In this document: positions 33,934 through 42,426 of the stretch, piece after piece
Layout of the letters: every line of letters begins with the position of its first letter
Numbering within the stretch: the stretch's first letter is position 1
From: Candidatus Kapaibacterium sp.
GTDB taxonomy: Bacteria; Bacteroidota; Ignavibacteria; Kapaibacteriales; UBA7675
Direction: 5' to 3'
NCBI GenBank assembly: GCA_028284775.1
Contig: JANQRB010000021.1
Coordinates: 124,001 to 188,000, forward strand
Length of the DNA stretch: 64,000 nucleotides
Translations under genes and position numbers: made by a program
Notes under the pieces: generated by a model
The model's database searches: none
What the model saw: only the letters and a program-made list of their open reading frames with translations
Told to the model about the DNA's origin: nothing

Positions 33934-34896
33934 TTAAAAGCGCGTGTCAAACAGCGACGAAATCGATCGGTTATTATGTGTACGGATAATCGCCTCGGAA
34001 AATACCTTCGCGGCCGAAAGTACTTCGATTTTGTCGATTTTATGTTGCAGTGGCACCGTGTCGGTAACAAAAATTTTTGATGCCACACCGTTTTCAAGCT
34101 TTTCGATAGCCGCCCCAGACAACACCGGATGGGTACAGGCGCCGACAATCGTTCGTGCGCCCTCGTCTTTCAGAGCCTGGGCACAACTGACAAAGGTACC
34201 GGCGGTGTCGATCAGGTCATCGATAATAATGACGTTTTTGTCTTTGGGGTCGCCGATAATATTCATGACTTCGGCCTCATTTGGCGCAAAGCGCCTTTTA
34301 TCGACCAGGACAAGATCAGCATGAAGTCGTTTGGCGTATGCGCGCGCCATTTTTGCACCACCGACATCCGTGGCGGCGACCGCAAGGTTGTCGAGCTCCA
34401 GGCTCCTCAGGGCTTTGACAAGTACGGTCGAGGCATAAAGATGGTCGAGCGGGATGTCGAAGTAGCCTTGAAGCTGCGCGGCATGAAGATCCATCGTGAT
34501 GACGCGATCGGCACCCGCTTCTGTCAGCAGGTTAGCTACCAGCTTGGCCGTTATCGAGACACGCGGCTGATCTTTGCGGTCTTGGCGGGCATAGCCAAAG
34601 TAGGGGATGACCGCCGTAATTCGCCGTGCTGATGCCCGCCGGGCTGCATCGACCAGAATGAGCAGCTCCATCAGATTGTCCGCCGGCGCACAAGTCGACT
34701 GTACAATGAACAGATCGACACCCCGGATGTTCTCTTCGTATTTCACCCAAATTTCACCATCGCTGAAATTGCGAATGGTTACTTTGGCCAGGTCAATTCC
34801 GAGATGCTCGGTAATCTTGGTACCGAGATCCGAACTTGCACGTCCGGCAACGATCTTAAAATCCGGCATGTCGCTCAAAAATGAATAATGCGCCAT
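33934..34896 (-). CDS. prs: Ribose-phosphate pyrophosphokinase
   Basis: 320 residues. Makes PRPP from ribose-5-phosphate and ATP for nucleotide, histidine and tryptophan synthesis. Motifs: IFV-type start KIVAGRASSDLG, YFGYARQDRKDQPR, the catalytic DLHAAQLQGYF, VAATDVGGAKMARAYAK, and the PRPP loop VIIIDDLIDTAGTF. Full length. The start at 34896 could be nine codons long, with ATG 34869 nearer the family norm (MPDFKI). First gene of prs-rplY-pth; a tRNA-Gln gene lies 56 bases upstream in the same direction. Confidence 0.97.
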   Translation of the reverse strand: MAHYSFLSDMPDFKIVAGRASSDLGTKITEHLGIDLAKVTIRNFSDGEIWVKYEENIRGVDLFIVQSTCAPADNLMELLILVDAARRASARRITAVIPYFGYARQDRKDQPRVSITAKLVANLLTEAGADRVITMDLHAAQLQGYFDIPLDHLYASTVLVKALRSLELDNLAVAATDVGGAKMARAYAKRLHADLVLVDKRRFAPNEAEVMNIIGDPKDKNVIIIDDLIDTAGTFVSCAQALKDEGARTIVGACTHPVLSGAAIEKLENGVASKIFVTDTVPLQHKIDKIEVLSAAKVFSEAIIRTHNNRSISSLFDTRF

Positions 34897-34952
34897 TCAG
34901 CGCAAAATTTGTCCTAACAAAAATCCAACCTGCTTCTTGCGATAGTCTTTTG

Positions 34953-35025
34953 CTGGGCCGGCAGGATTCGAACCTGCGAATGCCGGAACCAAAATCCGGT
35001 GCCTTAGCCACTTGGCGACGGCCCA
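34953..35025 (-). tRNA. tRNA-Gln (anticodon TTG)
   Basis: 73 bases on the minus strand. Acceptor arms TGGGCCG and CGGCCCA pair perfectly with discriminator G. Anticodon stem CCGGA/TCCGG encloses TTTTGGT, so the anticodon is TTG. T arm contains GGTTCGAATCC. The 3' CCA is not encoded. The U1-A72 pair is normal for tRNA-Gln. It lies upstream of prs. Confidence 0.95.
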
Positions 35026-35051
35026 GTACGAACACTTCTAGGAAGATTCAC

Positions 35052-35080
35052 AATATACACGAATGCCAAATTCCCTACAA
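35052..35080 (-). promoter_or_regulatory. Candidate promoter of tRNA-Gln
   Basis: On the minus strand TTGTAG (35075-35080) and TATATT (35052-35057) are separated by 17 bases, and TATATT lies 26 bases upstream of the mature tRNA 5' end. Matches the sigma-70 pattern only moderately; predicted by eye. Confidence 0.4.
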
Positions 35081-35724
35081 ACATTTTTTCCTCTTGCAAT
35101 CGGCCATGTTTAGAGCGGAGTGGATGCAGGCTTAGACAAATTGCGTTCTGTTCGTTCAATTGCCTTGTGACAAATTCAGCAAGAGGTTGCACTTCAGCTC
35201 GAACAGAACTCCGTTTTTCATTGAAAGTCCGTTCGGTGAAGCGTTCATTTTCGGCTATCGAACACTCGCTCGATTGTAACGGCCGGCAATCAGAATATTG
35301 CTCATTGCCTGTCGTTTATCTAAAAATACTGCCCGTTCATACATTCGTGGGGTACGCTGGTAAATTAGCTGTGGCATGAGGTGTGGAATTTCCTGCACAT
35401 TAGCATTTGAAATTAACAACAGACTGGGCAGGCAACTTTGACACAGGATGTACTTAAGGTATTCTGGCAAAATTACAGGATGCGAATGTGTGGAATTTCT
35501 GACACATGTTAAATTTCCGAACACTGTAAAATGTTCGTTTTTTCTCCGTATTCCACGAAAATTTTCCTGTAACCATTTGAAATTTGAAGTGTCTTTATTC
35601 TCGTGCGGGTGAAAATAATCCCTCACATTCAAATGTAGACCGGAGGTATCGTATAGAAGCACTTGTGACGAGCTTAGGCACTGCGCACTCATAGTTGTTC
35701 TTACAAATAAGCGAGGAGAGTACC
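35081..35724. other. Intergenic with dyad sites
   Basis: About 650 bases between the tRNA promoter region and the start of the small unknown gene. The minus-strand frame at 35255-35746 (163 codons) has no domain and no ribosome-binding site, so I do not call it. Two related dyad sites are present at 35381-35400 and 35486-35507, listed separately. The length suggests a long regulatory leader for the gene at 35725. Confidence 0.5.
35381..35507 (+). promoter_or_regulatory. Two copies of a dyad operator-like site
   Basis: GTGTGGAATTTCCTGCACAT at 35381-35400 and GTGTGGAATTTCTGACACAT at 35488-35507 share 17 of 20 bases. The second is part of a perfect dyad, ATGTGT (35486-35491) with ACACAT (35502-35507). 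The copies are 107 bases apart and lie upstream of the gene at 35725 on the same strand. This looks like a pair of binding sites for a dimeric regulator. The regulator is unknown. Confidence 0.5.
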
Positions 35725-36060
35725 ATGGTCGAGAACATGCAAACACGACAGGTTGGAGGTATCTTCCCCCTCCGGAGTACGCAAGAGAAGAGTGAAGATG
35801 TGTCGTCGCAAGATACGCTCAGCACAAGCAACGTGCTCAGCGATTTGGTACCTGACGAAATTTATTACGCCTTGCAGGAACATGGATTGTTCGATGAAAA
35901 GGCGATACGCGATTATCACATTCGCAAGTCGTTTAAGGAATTCCGTCAGTCAATGAGTACCAATCAGGCGATCGAGAAGCTGCAGCAGTTGTATCCTTAT
36001 CTGCAGTTTGACACTCTACGCAAGATCGTCTATCGGGTGAACGGCAGGCGCAAGAAGTGA
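35725..36060 (+). CDS. Small uncharacterised helical protein
   Basis: 111 residues from ATG 35725, supported by AGGAG eight bases upstream. The N-terminal 45 residues are polar and low complexity. The rest is helical: EIYYALQEHGLFDEKAIRDY, FKEFRQSMSTNQAIEKLQQL and YPYLQFDTLRKIVYRVNGRR, ending in a basic tail. The last two helices look like a helix-turn-helix (QAIEKLQQLYPYLQFDTLRK), so a DNA-binding role is plausible but unproven. I do not recognise the family. It has its own strong terminator and long upstream region with dyad sites, suggesting a regulated, singly transcribed gene. Confidence 0.6.
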   Translation: MVENMQTRQVGGIFPLRSTQEKSEDVSSQDTLSTSNVLSDLVPDEIYYALQEHGLFDEKAIRDYHIRKSFKEFRQSMSTNQAIEKLQQLYPYLQFDTLRKIVYRVNGRRKK

Positions 36061-36093
36061 AGTTTCGATGTCACAGATCGGATAATACCATAA

Positions 36094-36124
36094 GAGCGGA
36101 TCGATTACTCGATCCGCTTTTTTC
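36094..36124 (+). terminator. Rho-independent terminator
   Basis: AGCGGATCGA (36095-36104) pairs perfectly with TCGATCCGCT (36109-36118) around a 4-base loop, followed by TTTTTT. It ends the small gene at 35725-36060. It abuts the 3' end of the convergent deacetylase gene (36125). Confidence 0.9.
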
Positions 36125-37021
36125 TTAATGAAAAAATTCTCGTGCAACACGATAAGCTGCGCAATGTGCCTGCACCGTAGCATCGATCGGCCGTGCATAG
36201 CCGCCGCCCAATGTCATCACCAGCGGTACAGCCAGCTTACAGGCCAACTCGAATACCAGACGGTCGCGCTCGGCAACACCCGCCAGTGAGAGTGCCAGAC
36301 GCCCCAGGTGATCCTGCTCGATGACATCGACGCCAGCCTGATAAAAAAGAAACTCGGGGCCAAATCTTTCGACCTTGTTCAGCTCCTGCGCCAAGACTTC
36401 AAGATATTCAGTATCGCGACAATTGTCAGGCAATGCGACATCACTGCTCGAAGGAACTTTACGGAGTGGATAGTTCCTTGCGCCGTGAATGCTGAGGGTA
36501 TAGACTCGTTCCGACGAACTGAAGATCGCAGCCGTTCCATTCCCCTGATGAACATCCAGGTCGATGATCGCAGCACGCCGAACTTTGCGTTCGCGCAAAA
36601 ACAGGGTCAAGGCGACCGCAATATCATTGAAAACGCAAAATCCTTCGCCGGCGTCACGAAAAGCATGATGAGTTCCACCCGCCAGATTAGCGCTGAAGCC
36701 ACTGTGCCACGCCGTTTGGGTCGCCTGAATCGTGCCGCCCAGCGAGGCCAGAGTTCGCTGGACAAATTGTGGGCTCCAGGGCAATCCTATGCGCCTTATC
36801 ATCTTGGCATCCAGACTGCCCTTCAGAAACTGCTGGATATAGATTGGTGAATGAACGGCCTCCAATTGCTTTCGGGTGGCCAAGCGCGACAAGAACAGCT
36901 CATCGCGCCCAAGCAGACCAGCCGACAGCAGCGCTTCGCGCAGCAAGCGATACTTCTCCATGGGAAACTTGTGGCCCGAGGGCAGCGGCACTTCAAAGGT
37001 GTCGGCGTAATAAACGGTCAT
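36125..37021 (-). CDS. Histone-deacetylase-superfamily hydrolase
   Basis: 298 residues from ATG 37021 (frame open to 37117, but homology begins at MTVYYADTFEVPLPSGHKFP). Zinc-dependent amidohydrolase of the AcuC/HDAC/APAH fold. Visible residues: active-site histidines in NLAGGTHHAFRDAG, the FCVFNDIAV loop, zinc ligands in IDLDVHQGNGT, the third zinc Asp in YQAGVDVIEQDHLG, and the GGGY loop near the C-terminus (TLGGGYARP). Bacterial members deacetylate small polyamines, acetoin-linked substrates or protein lysines; the substrate is not known. Convergent with the small unknown gene downstream. Confidence 0.92.
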   Translation of the reverse strand: MTVYYADTFEVPLPSGHKFPMEKYRLLREALLSAGLLGRDELFLSRLATRKQLEAVHSPIYIQQFLKGSLDAKMIRRIGLPWSPQFVQRTLASLGGTIQATQTAWHSGFSANLAGGTHHAFRDAGEGFCVFNDIAVALTLFLRERKVRRAAIIDLDVHQGNGTAAIFSSSERVYTLSIHGARNYPLRKVPSSSDVALPDNCRDTEYLEVLAQELNKVERFGPEFLFYQAGVDVIEQDHLGRLALSLAGVAERDRLVFELACKLAVPLVMTLGGGYARPIDATVQAHCAAYRVAREFFH

Positions 37022-37536
37022 GTTTCTTTGCTGAGGCCAGATTGCCGATCGTTCGCTCTGGGGCAAAAATACGCGCAATACGGCAGATCCCCAACGGCCC
37101 CCTCGGTCTTTGGACAATCTTATGACACTGATTGCCTTAAGGCATCCCGCTACTAATCGTCGTTTGTTGCCGTCGGAACCATCGTCGTATCAGCGCAAAG
37201 AAAACTTTTCTTTTGTGAATATGCACCGCGTTCACGCCACAAGCATTAAATTGCAGCCGGAATGACGGTGAGTCGAACTGAATGCAGTTTGATGAAGAGT
37301 TAGCAGATGTAGTAAAACACAAATGCTGTCCGGCCGCTGATGCCCGATTGGCATCGCAGCAACATATTCGGCCTTGCAGTGGGGCCATGATTCAGCCGCG
37401 TTCGCCTGAGCTATGCTTTTTTGGAATTACTGCAACAAATGCCATGCACTCTACGTTTACCCAATCGTTTTTTGGAAATTACGGGCAGTTTCGCCCCTCT
37501 CTTCCCGATTTTTCCCACATTTACGCAAGTAGTACT
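37022..37536. other. Divergent intergenic region
   Basis: About 515 bases between the HDAC-type gene and the TolC-type gene, which are divergently transcribed. A perfect 12-bp palindrome TGCCTTAAGGCA lies at 37133-37144. The frame of the TolC gene remains open through part of the region, but its start is placed nearer the signal peptide. No gene called. Confidence 0.5.
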
Positions 37537-38970
37537 ATGAAACCTAGGAACGACCTAGCATGTCGGACGTTTTCGGCTTTTTGCCACTGGACTTCAGCGG
37601 TCCGAACACCGCAATTGATGGGCTTATTTTTCCTCCTGCTCCTTGTGATCAGCGTTACTTGCAGTTCGCTCTATGCTCAGACTCCTGGCGCAGGCAAAGT
37701 CTATACATTGGATGAGTGTTTACAGTTGGCCCGTATCTACAATCTTGATATTCGACGAGCAGAATCACAAATGGCTTCCGCCGGGTCGGATCTGACAAAT
37801 GCTTTCGGCAATTTTTTGCCGCGCATTGATTTCAACATGGGCTACAACCGCCAGTTGGATGTTAAAGAAGAGCCAATAACCGTTGAGTCGCCTCCCGGTT
37901 CCGGCGTCTTCAATACGGTGATCCCCAGCGCCAATTCATATTCGATGCGAGTAGGGGCAAATTTGACCGTCTTTGACGGCTTTAACAGGGAGAGTAATTA
38001 CAACAGAGCGAAAGCCCGCTTTGCATCCGCAGATCTGAACTCGCAATATGCCCGATCCGATGCCTTGTACTCCGTTCGCAATCAATTCATTAATGTATTG
38101 CGCAATAAAGAAATTGTGAACACAAGACGCGAAGATCTGGATCTCGGCGAAAAAGAACTGGATCGCATTCGGATTCAATATGAGGTTGGAAAATTGCCGC
38201 TGGCAAATGTCTACGCGCAGGAGGCAGAGCTTGGCAACAAAGAGCTGCTGTTGGTACAAGCGCAGAATGATCTCGACATCGCGAAAAGCATGTTAATTGC
38301 ATCCATGGGTCTGGACCCCTCTGAAAATGCGGAGTTCATTGATTCCGATACGCCTGACACCGTCAACCAGAAAGATATTGATGCTTTTCGCAAACAGGTC
38401 GGTACATATAAAACTGCACTGCAGAAGAGTATGAATCGCCGAAAGGACTACAGTTCTATCGAAAAGCAAAATGACGCCGCGGCATCTTCGGTATCAATTG
38501 CCCGCAGTAACTACTTCCCTGCTATAACAGCCAATGCGGGATGGGACTGGAGCAATTCCGAATTTAACAATTTCAGCAGCGGCCGCCCTTCCATCGGCTT
38601 AAATCTTGCCTGGCCGATATTCAACAACTTCAGCCGCAGCCGGCAGGTTCAGGATGCCGAAGTCGAGAAGCAGCGCCTTGACATTGAATTGCAGCGTTTG
38701 CAACATGCGATTGCTACCGACTTGCAGCGCGCATTTCTGCAGTTAAGTGCTGCCGAAAAAGAACTTGAAATCACTTCGCGGACCCTGCGGTCGGCTGAGT
38801 TGAATTTTGCAAATGCCAACGAAAGATTCAATGTTGGCGCCGGGACCTTGCTCGACTACCAGACAGCCAACAATCAACTCATCAACGCGCGCATCAATCG
38901 CATCGGCGCTGTGTACAAATATTTACAGGCCCAGTACCTTGTCGAGTTTACCATCGGCGATCTCGATTAA
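37537..38970 (+). CDS. TolC-family outer-membrane efflux protein
   Basis: About 477 residues from ATG 37537 (alternative ATG 37618, just before the hydrophobic signal GLFFLLLLVISVTCSSLYAQ). OEP repeats are evident: YTLDECLQLARIYNLDIRRAES, IQYEVGKLPLANVYAQEAELG in the first half, and RLQHAIATDLQRAFLQLSAAEKELEI with ANERFNVGAGTLLDYQTANN in the second. These helices form the periplasmic tunnel; the beta strands form the outer-membrane barrel. First gene of an efflux set with an adaptor, ATPase and two permeases downstream. The adaptor gene starts 121 bases later. Confidence 0.93.
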   Translation: MKPRNDLACRTFSAFCHWTSAVRTPQLMGLFFLLLLVISVTCSSLYAQTPGAGKVYTLDECLQLARIYNLDIRRAESQMASAGSDLTNAFGNFLPRIDFNMGYNRQLDVKEEPITVESPPGSGVFNTVIPSANSYSMRVGANLTVFDGFNRESNYNRAKARFASADLNSQYARSDALYSVRNQFINVLRNKEIVNTRREDLDLGEKELDRIRIQYEVGKLPLANVYAQEAELGNKELLLVQAQNDLDIAKSMLIASMGLDPSENAEFIDSDTPDTVNQKDIDAFRKQVGTYKTALQKSMNRRKDYSSIEKQNDAAASSVSIARSNYFPAITANAGWDWSNSEFNNFSSGRPSIGLNLAWPIFNNFSRSRQVQDAEVEKQRLDIELQRLQHAIATDLQRAFLQLSAAEKELEITSRTLRSAELNFANANERFNVGAGTLLDYQTANNQLINARINRIGAVYKYLQAQYLVEFTIGDLD

Positions 38971-39091
38971 GTGAGAATTCCGTGCGAGCCGGACTTAGAC
39001 AATTCTACAATAGTATTGTGGACCCATTATTGGCGGACTTCACTGTTCGCGATGTACGCTGAAACAACAATTCATAATCCAGGACCCGGAA

Positions 39092-40381
39092 ATGGCACGC
39101 AAAAAATCTAAAGCCAGAGGAATCATAATAAGCATTGTATTGCTTGCCGGCGCCGCTCTTGTCGCCTACAGCCTCTTCTTCAAGGAACGCGGACCGGAAG
39201 GCATCGCGGTCAGCGTCGAAAACGTAAGCAGGCGCACAATTACGCAGACTGTTGCGGCGACCGGAAAAATCCGCCCGGAATCTGAAGTTAAAGTTTCGCC
39301 CGAGACAAGTGGCGAAATTGTTTACCTCGGCGTCGACGAAGGCGACACGGTCCACCCCGGCAAGCTGCTTATCCGAATAAAGCCGGATCTGGTGGAGACA
39401 CAGTTGGAACAAAACAAAGCGGCGGTGGAGGCAGCGCGGGCACGCGCCGAGGCCGCAAAAGCCGAATTCACACTCGCCAAATCCTCCCTCGAACGCACCA
39501 CGGCCTTGCGTGAAAGGGACGTAGCGACACAAGATGAACTTGAGCAGGCGCAATCACGCCTGGATCAGGCGCTTTCCAACTTCCAGGCGGCACAGGAAGA
39601 AATAAACCGCACCCTGGCGACAATGAAACAAACGGAAGCGTCGGCAGAACGCACCTCGATCTTTTCGCCGGCATCCGGCATCATTACCGCACTGACGGTA
39701 GACGTCGGCGAAACCGTCGTAGGTACGGCCCAGCAAGCGGGTACAATTATGATGCGTGTCTCGGATTTGTCAGTTATGAATGCGGTGGTCGAGGTCGACG
39801 AAAACGATGTCGTTTTGATTAACATCAAGGACACTGCAGACATTTTTGTCGACGCCTTCCCCGATACGACTTTTCCCGGCGTTGTCCACAAAATAGGCAA
39901 TTCAGCCAAAGCGAGCGGCCTGGGCACACAGCAGGAAGTTGTTAATTTCGAGGTCGAGATTCGCCTGCTGGAAGTGCACCCCCGCTTTCGTCCGGGTATG
40001 AGCTGCAGTGCCGAAATTCGCACCGAGACTCGCTATGATGTACTTTCCGTACCGCTGCAATCGGTGACTCTTAAACGCCTTGACGCAGCCGAGGGCCGCG
40101 ATACAATGCAAGCCGGTGTTCCAAAGCCGGCAGCCGCGAACCGCACGATGGCCGAGCCGGTTCCGGTTGTTTTCACTGTCGAAGAGAATACTGCAGTCGT
40201 CAGCGAAGTGCAGACCGGCATCAGCGACAAAGGATATATTGAGATTACCGGCGGACTGGACGAGAATGCCAGTGTTGTCAAGGGCAGCTTTCGGGCTATA
40301 ACTAAAGAGTTGGAAGACGGTTCGCAGGTTGTCGTGGACACGCTGCGTGGTGGAACGTCGAAACGCCCAAGCCGTCCATAG
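39092..40381 (+). CDS. HlyD/MacA-type periplasmic adaptor
   Basis: 429 residues. N-terminal membrane anchor (IIISIVLLAGAALVAYSLFF). Barrel-sandwich/lipoyl parts: GKIRPESEVKVSPETSGEIV, then VDEGDTVHPGKLLIRIKPD; a long coiled-coil hairpin (about residues 105-190, rich in Glu/Ala/Arg); and second lipoyl half ASGIITALTVDVGETV. A beta-barrel and membrane-proximal domain follow. It links the TolC-type channel to an inner-membrane ABC transporter, as MacA does. RBS present in CCCGGAA before the ATG. The basic Pro-rich tail is unremarkable. Confidence 0.92.
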   Translation: MARKKSKARGIIISIVLLAGAALVAYSLFFKERGPEGIAVSVENVSRRTITQTVAATGKIRPESEVKVSPETSGEIVYLGVDEGDTVHPGKLLIRIKPDLVETQLEQNKAAVEAARARAEAAKAEFTLAKSSLERTTALRERDVATQDELEQAQSRLDQALSNFQAAQEEINRTLATMKQTEASAERTSIFSPASGIITALTVDVGETVVGTAQQAGTIMMRVSDLSVMNAVVEVDENDVVLINIKDTADIFVDAFPDTTFPGVVHKIGNSAKASGLGTQQEVVNFEVEIRLLEVHPRFRPGMSCSAEIRTETRYDVLSVPLQSVTLKRLDAAEGRDTMQAGVPKPAAANRTMAEPVPVVFTVEENTAVVSEVQTGISDKGYIEITGGLDENASVVKGSFRAITKELEDGSQVVVDTLRGGTSKRPSRP

Positions 40382-40438
40382 GCATACTCTTCGAGCTCAG
40401 CAGCTTAATCCATCTCCCGAAGCAGCAACAGAAATACT

Positions 40439-41140
40439 ATGCAACAAACTATTATCGATATCCGCAATGTCGAACGCGTCTATGAAATGGGCGCCGAACT
40501 TGTGTACGCCCTGCGCGATGTTTCACTGACTATTAAACAAAATGAATATGTTGCGATCATGGGCCCCTCCGGTAGTGGCAAGTCGACACTGATGAATATT
40601 CTCGGCTGCCTCGATACGCCGACAGGCGGGGAATATCTGTTTAATGACAGCAAAGTTCGCGAGTTGAACGATAATGAGCTGGCCGAAATTCGCAATCGCG
40701 AAATCGGCTTTGTATTCCAGACATTTAACCTCCTGCCCCGCTATTCGGCACTCAAGAATGTAGAGCTACCTCTGATTTATGCTGGTCTGGCCAATGCTGA
40801 ACGCCGACGCAAGGCCGTAGAGGCGCTGACGAAAGTAGGCCTGGACGACCGCATGGAGCACAAGCCGAATGAGCTCTCCGGCGGACAGCGGCAAAGGGTC
40901 GCAATCGCACGCGCACTGGTGACGCAGCCTTCGATAATTCTTGCCGATGAGCCTACAGGCAACCTGGATACGAAAACCGGCATCGAGATCATGAAGCTCT
41001 TCGAAGAGCTCTGGCAGGCGGGAAATACGATAATTCTTGTAACGCACGAAAATGAAATTGCGGAGCACGCTCGCCGCATTATCCGCCTGCGTGACGGCCT
41101 GGTCGAATCCGACGGCCCGCGGCAGGCAGCAACTGTTTAA
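40439..41140 (+). CDS. MacB/LolD-type ABC ATPase
   Basis: 233 residues. Separate ATPase of a MacB/LolD/FtsE-class transporter. Walker [13 protein letters not shown] (about 42), Q-loop [17 protein letters not shown], signature [15 protein letters not shown], Walker [13 protein letters not shown] and the H-loop [10 protein letters not shown]. No fused permease: MacB itself is a fusion, so here the functions are split. It drives the two downstream permeases (gap to the first is 18 bases). Substrate unknown: macrolide, lipoprotein or peptide export are all possible. Confidence 0.95.
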   Translation: MQQTIIDIRNVERVYEMGAELVYALRDVSLTIKQNEYVAIMGPSGSGKSTLMNILGCLDTPTGGEYLFNDSKVRELNDNELAEIRNREIGFVFQTFNLLPRYSALKNVELPLIYAGLANAERRRKAVEALTKVGLDDRMEHKPNELSGGQRQRVAIARALVTQPSIILADEPTGNLDTKTGIEIMKLFEELWQAGNTIILVTHENEIAEHARRIIRLRDGLVESDGPRQAATV

Positions 41141-41158
41141 GGAGCACAAGGTGGCGCT

Positions 41159-42394
41159 ATGTTGACGGAAATTATCGAAGGCATACGGATGGCTCTGGGT
41201 GCATTGCGCGCCAACCCTCTACGATCTGGTCTGACGACTCTGGGAGTTGTTATCGGCATCACCGTTATGGTGATAACGGGTTGGCTCGTTCAGGGATTTG
41301 ACGATGTCATGCGCCAACTTGTCAATCTCATGGGTACGGATGTTGTGTATGTCGATCGATTTGACTGGAGCGGCAAAACCCATTGGCGTGAGTCGCTGAA
41401 TCGTAAACGCATATCCCGGCAGCAGACCGATGAGCTCATCAGCCGATTGACGGTGGCCAAGGCGGCGGTGCCGATGATTAACACCTTCGGATCCAGCCTT
41501 TATTACGGGGACAAGGAGCTCAGCGGCATCAACATCTACGGAACCTTGAGCGAGAATGCCAGCATTTCTGTTCCCAGCATCAAAGAAGGACGATTTCATT
41601 CCCCGGTGGAAGATCGCTTTGGGACATATGTCCTCACGATCGGCTTCAACATCGCCAAGGAATTTTTTCCGGACGAAAACCCCATCGGCAAGGTCGTAAC
41701 TCTTAGGAATCGCAGATTTGAAGTCATTGGAGTTTTGGATCAGCAGTCGGCGCTCTTTTCAACTTTTATCGACAACCAGGTGTATATGCCGCTGGCGACC
41801 TTCGAGTCCCTTTACGGAGCTCGCCGTTCTAAAACTATTGCCATCAAAGCGGGAAGCAAAGAGGCCCTGGAAGAAGTTCGCATCGAAACACGTGGTCTGA
41901 TGCGATCCATTCGCAACCTGCGTCCCAACGAAAAGGACGACTTCGCGATCAATGAAGTCGAAATGTTTGGCGACATGCTGGATTCGCTGCGCAACAACCT
42001 CTTTGCCATCGGCTTTGGCGTGACCTTTATATCCTTTCTTGTCGGTATTATTGGCATCACGAATATTATGTTCGTTTCTGTTACGGAGCGCACCCGGGAA
42101 ATAGGCATCCGCAAAGCTATCGGCGCCAAGCGGCGAACGATAATGTTTCAGTTTCTTGTTGAGTCCGCCACGCTGTGCTTTTCCGGTGCCCTCATTGCCC
42201 TCTTGTTTTGCTCAGCTATTATTCTGGCGGGCGTCAACTTTGTTGAATATCTGGCGGAGATGAAGCCTTATATTCCGCCCCAGATGTTGTTCATCGCCAG
42301 CCTTGTGTCATTGGTTGTCGGCCTGTTCGCCGGCCTCATTCCGGCCTTCATCGCGTCGAGACTCGATCCGGTGGAATCTTTGCGCTACGAATAA
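41159..42394 (+). CDS. MacB-like FtsX-fold ABC permease
   Basis: 411 residues. N-terminal helix (LRSGLTTLGVVIGITVMVIT), a large periplasmic MacB_PCD domain (about residues 45-270), and three C-terminal helices starting GVTFISFLVGIIGITNIMFVSVTERTREIGIRKAIGAKR, the FtsX motif. Terminates SLRYE, shared with the next permease. Partner of the 40439 ATPase. Likely acts together with the second permease as a heterodimer. Confidence 0.93.
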   Translation: MLTEIIEGIRMALGALRANPLRSGLTTLGVVIGITVMVITGWLVQGFDDVMRQLVNLMGTDVVYVDRFDWSGKTHWRESLNRKRISRQQTDELISRLTVAKAAVPMINTFGSSLYYGDKELSGINIYGTLSENASISVPSIKEGRFHSPVEDRFGTYVLTIGFNIAKEFFPDENPIGKVVTLRNRRFEVIGVLDQQSALFSTFIDNQVYMPLATFESLYGARRSKTIAIKAGSKEALEEVRIETRGLMRSIRNLRPNEKDDFAINEVEMFGDMLDSLRNNLFAIGFGVTFISFLVGIIGITNIMFVSVTERTREIGIRKAIGAKRRTIMFQFLVESATLCFSGALIALLFCSAIILAGVNFVEYLAEMKPYIPPQMLFIASLVSLVVGLFAGLIPAFIASRLDPVESLRYE

Positions 42395-42426
42395 GCGGTA
42401 TCAATTCTGAAGGAAGCCAACAATAC

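Noticed and set aside
34881..35135. 84-codon frame on the plus strand
   Set aside because: Runs antisense through the tRNA-Gln gene and has no domain.
35255..35746. 163-codon frame on the minus strand
   Set aside because: No recognisable domain or RBS, and it overlaps the start of the better supported gene at 35725.
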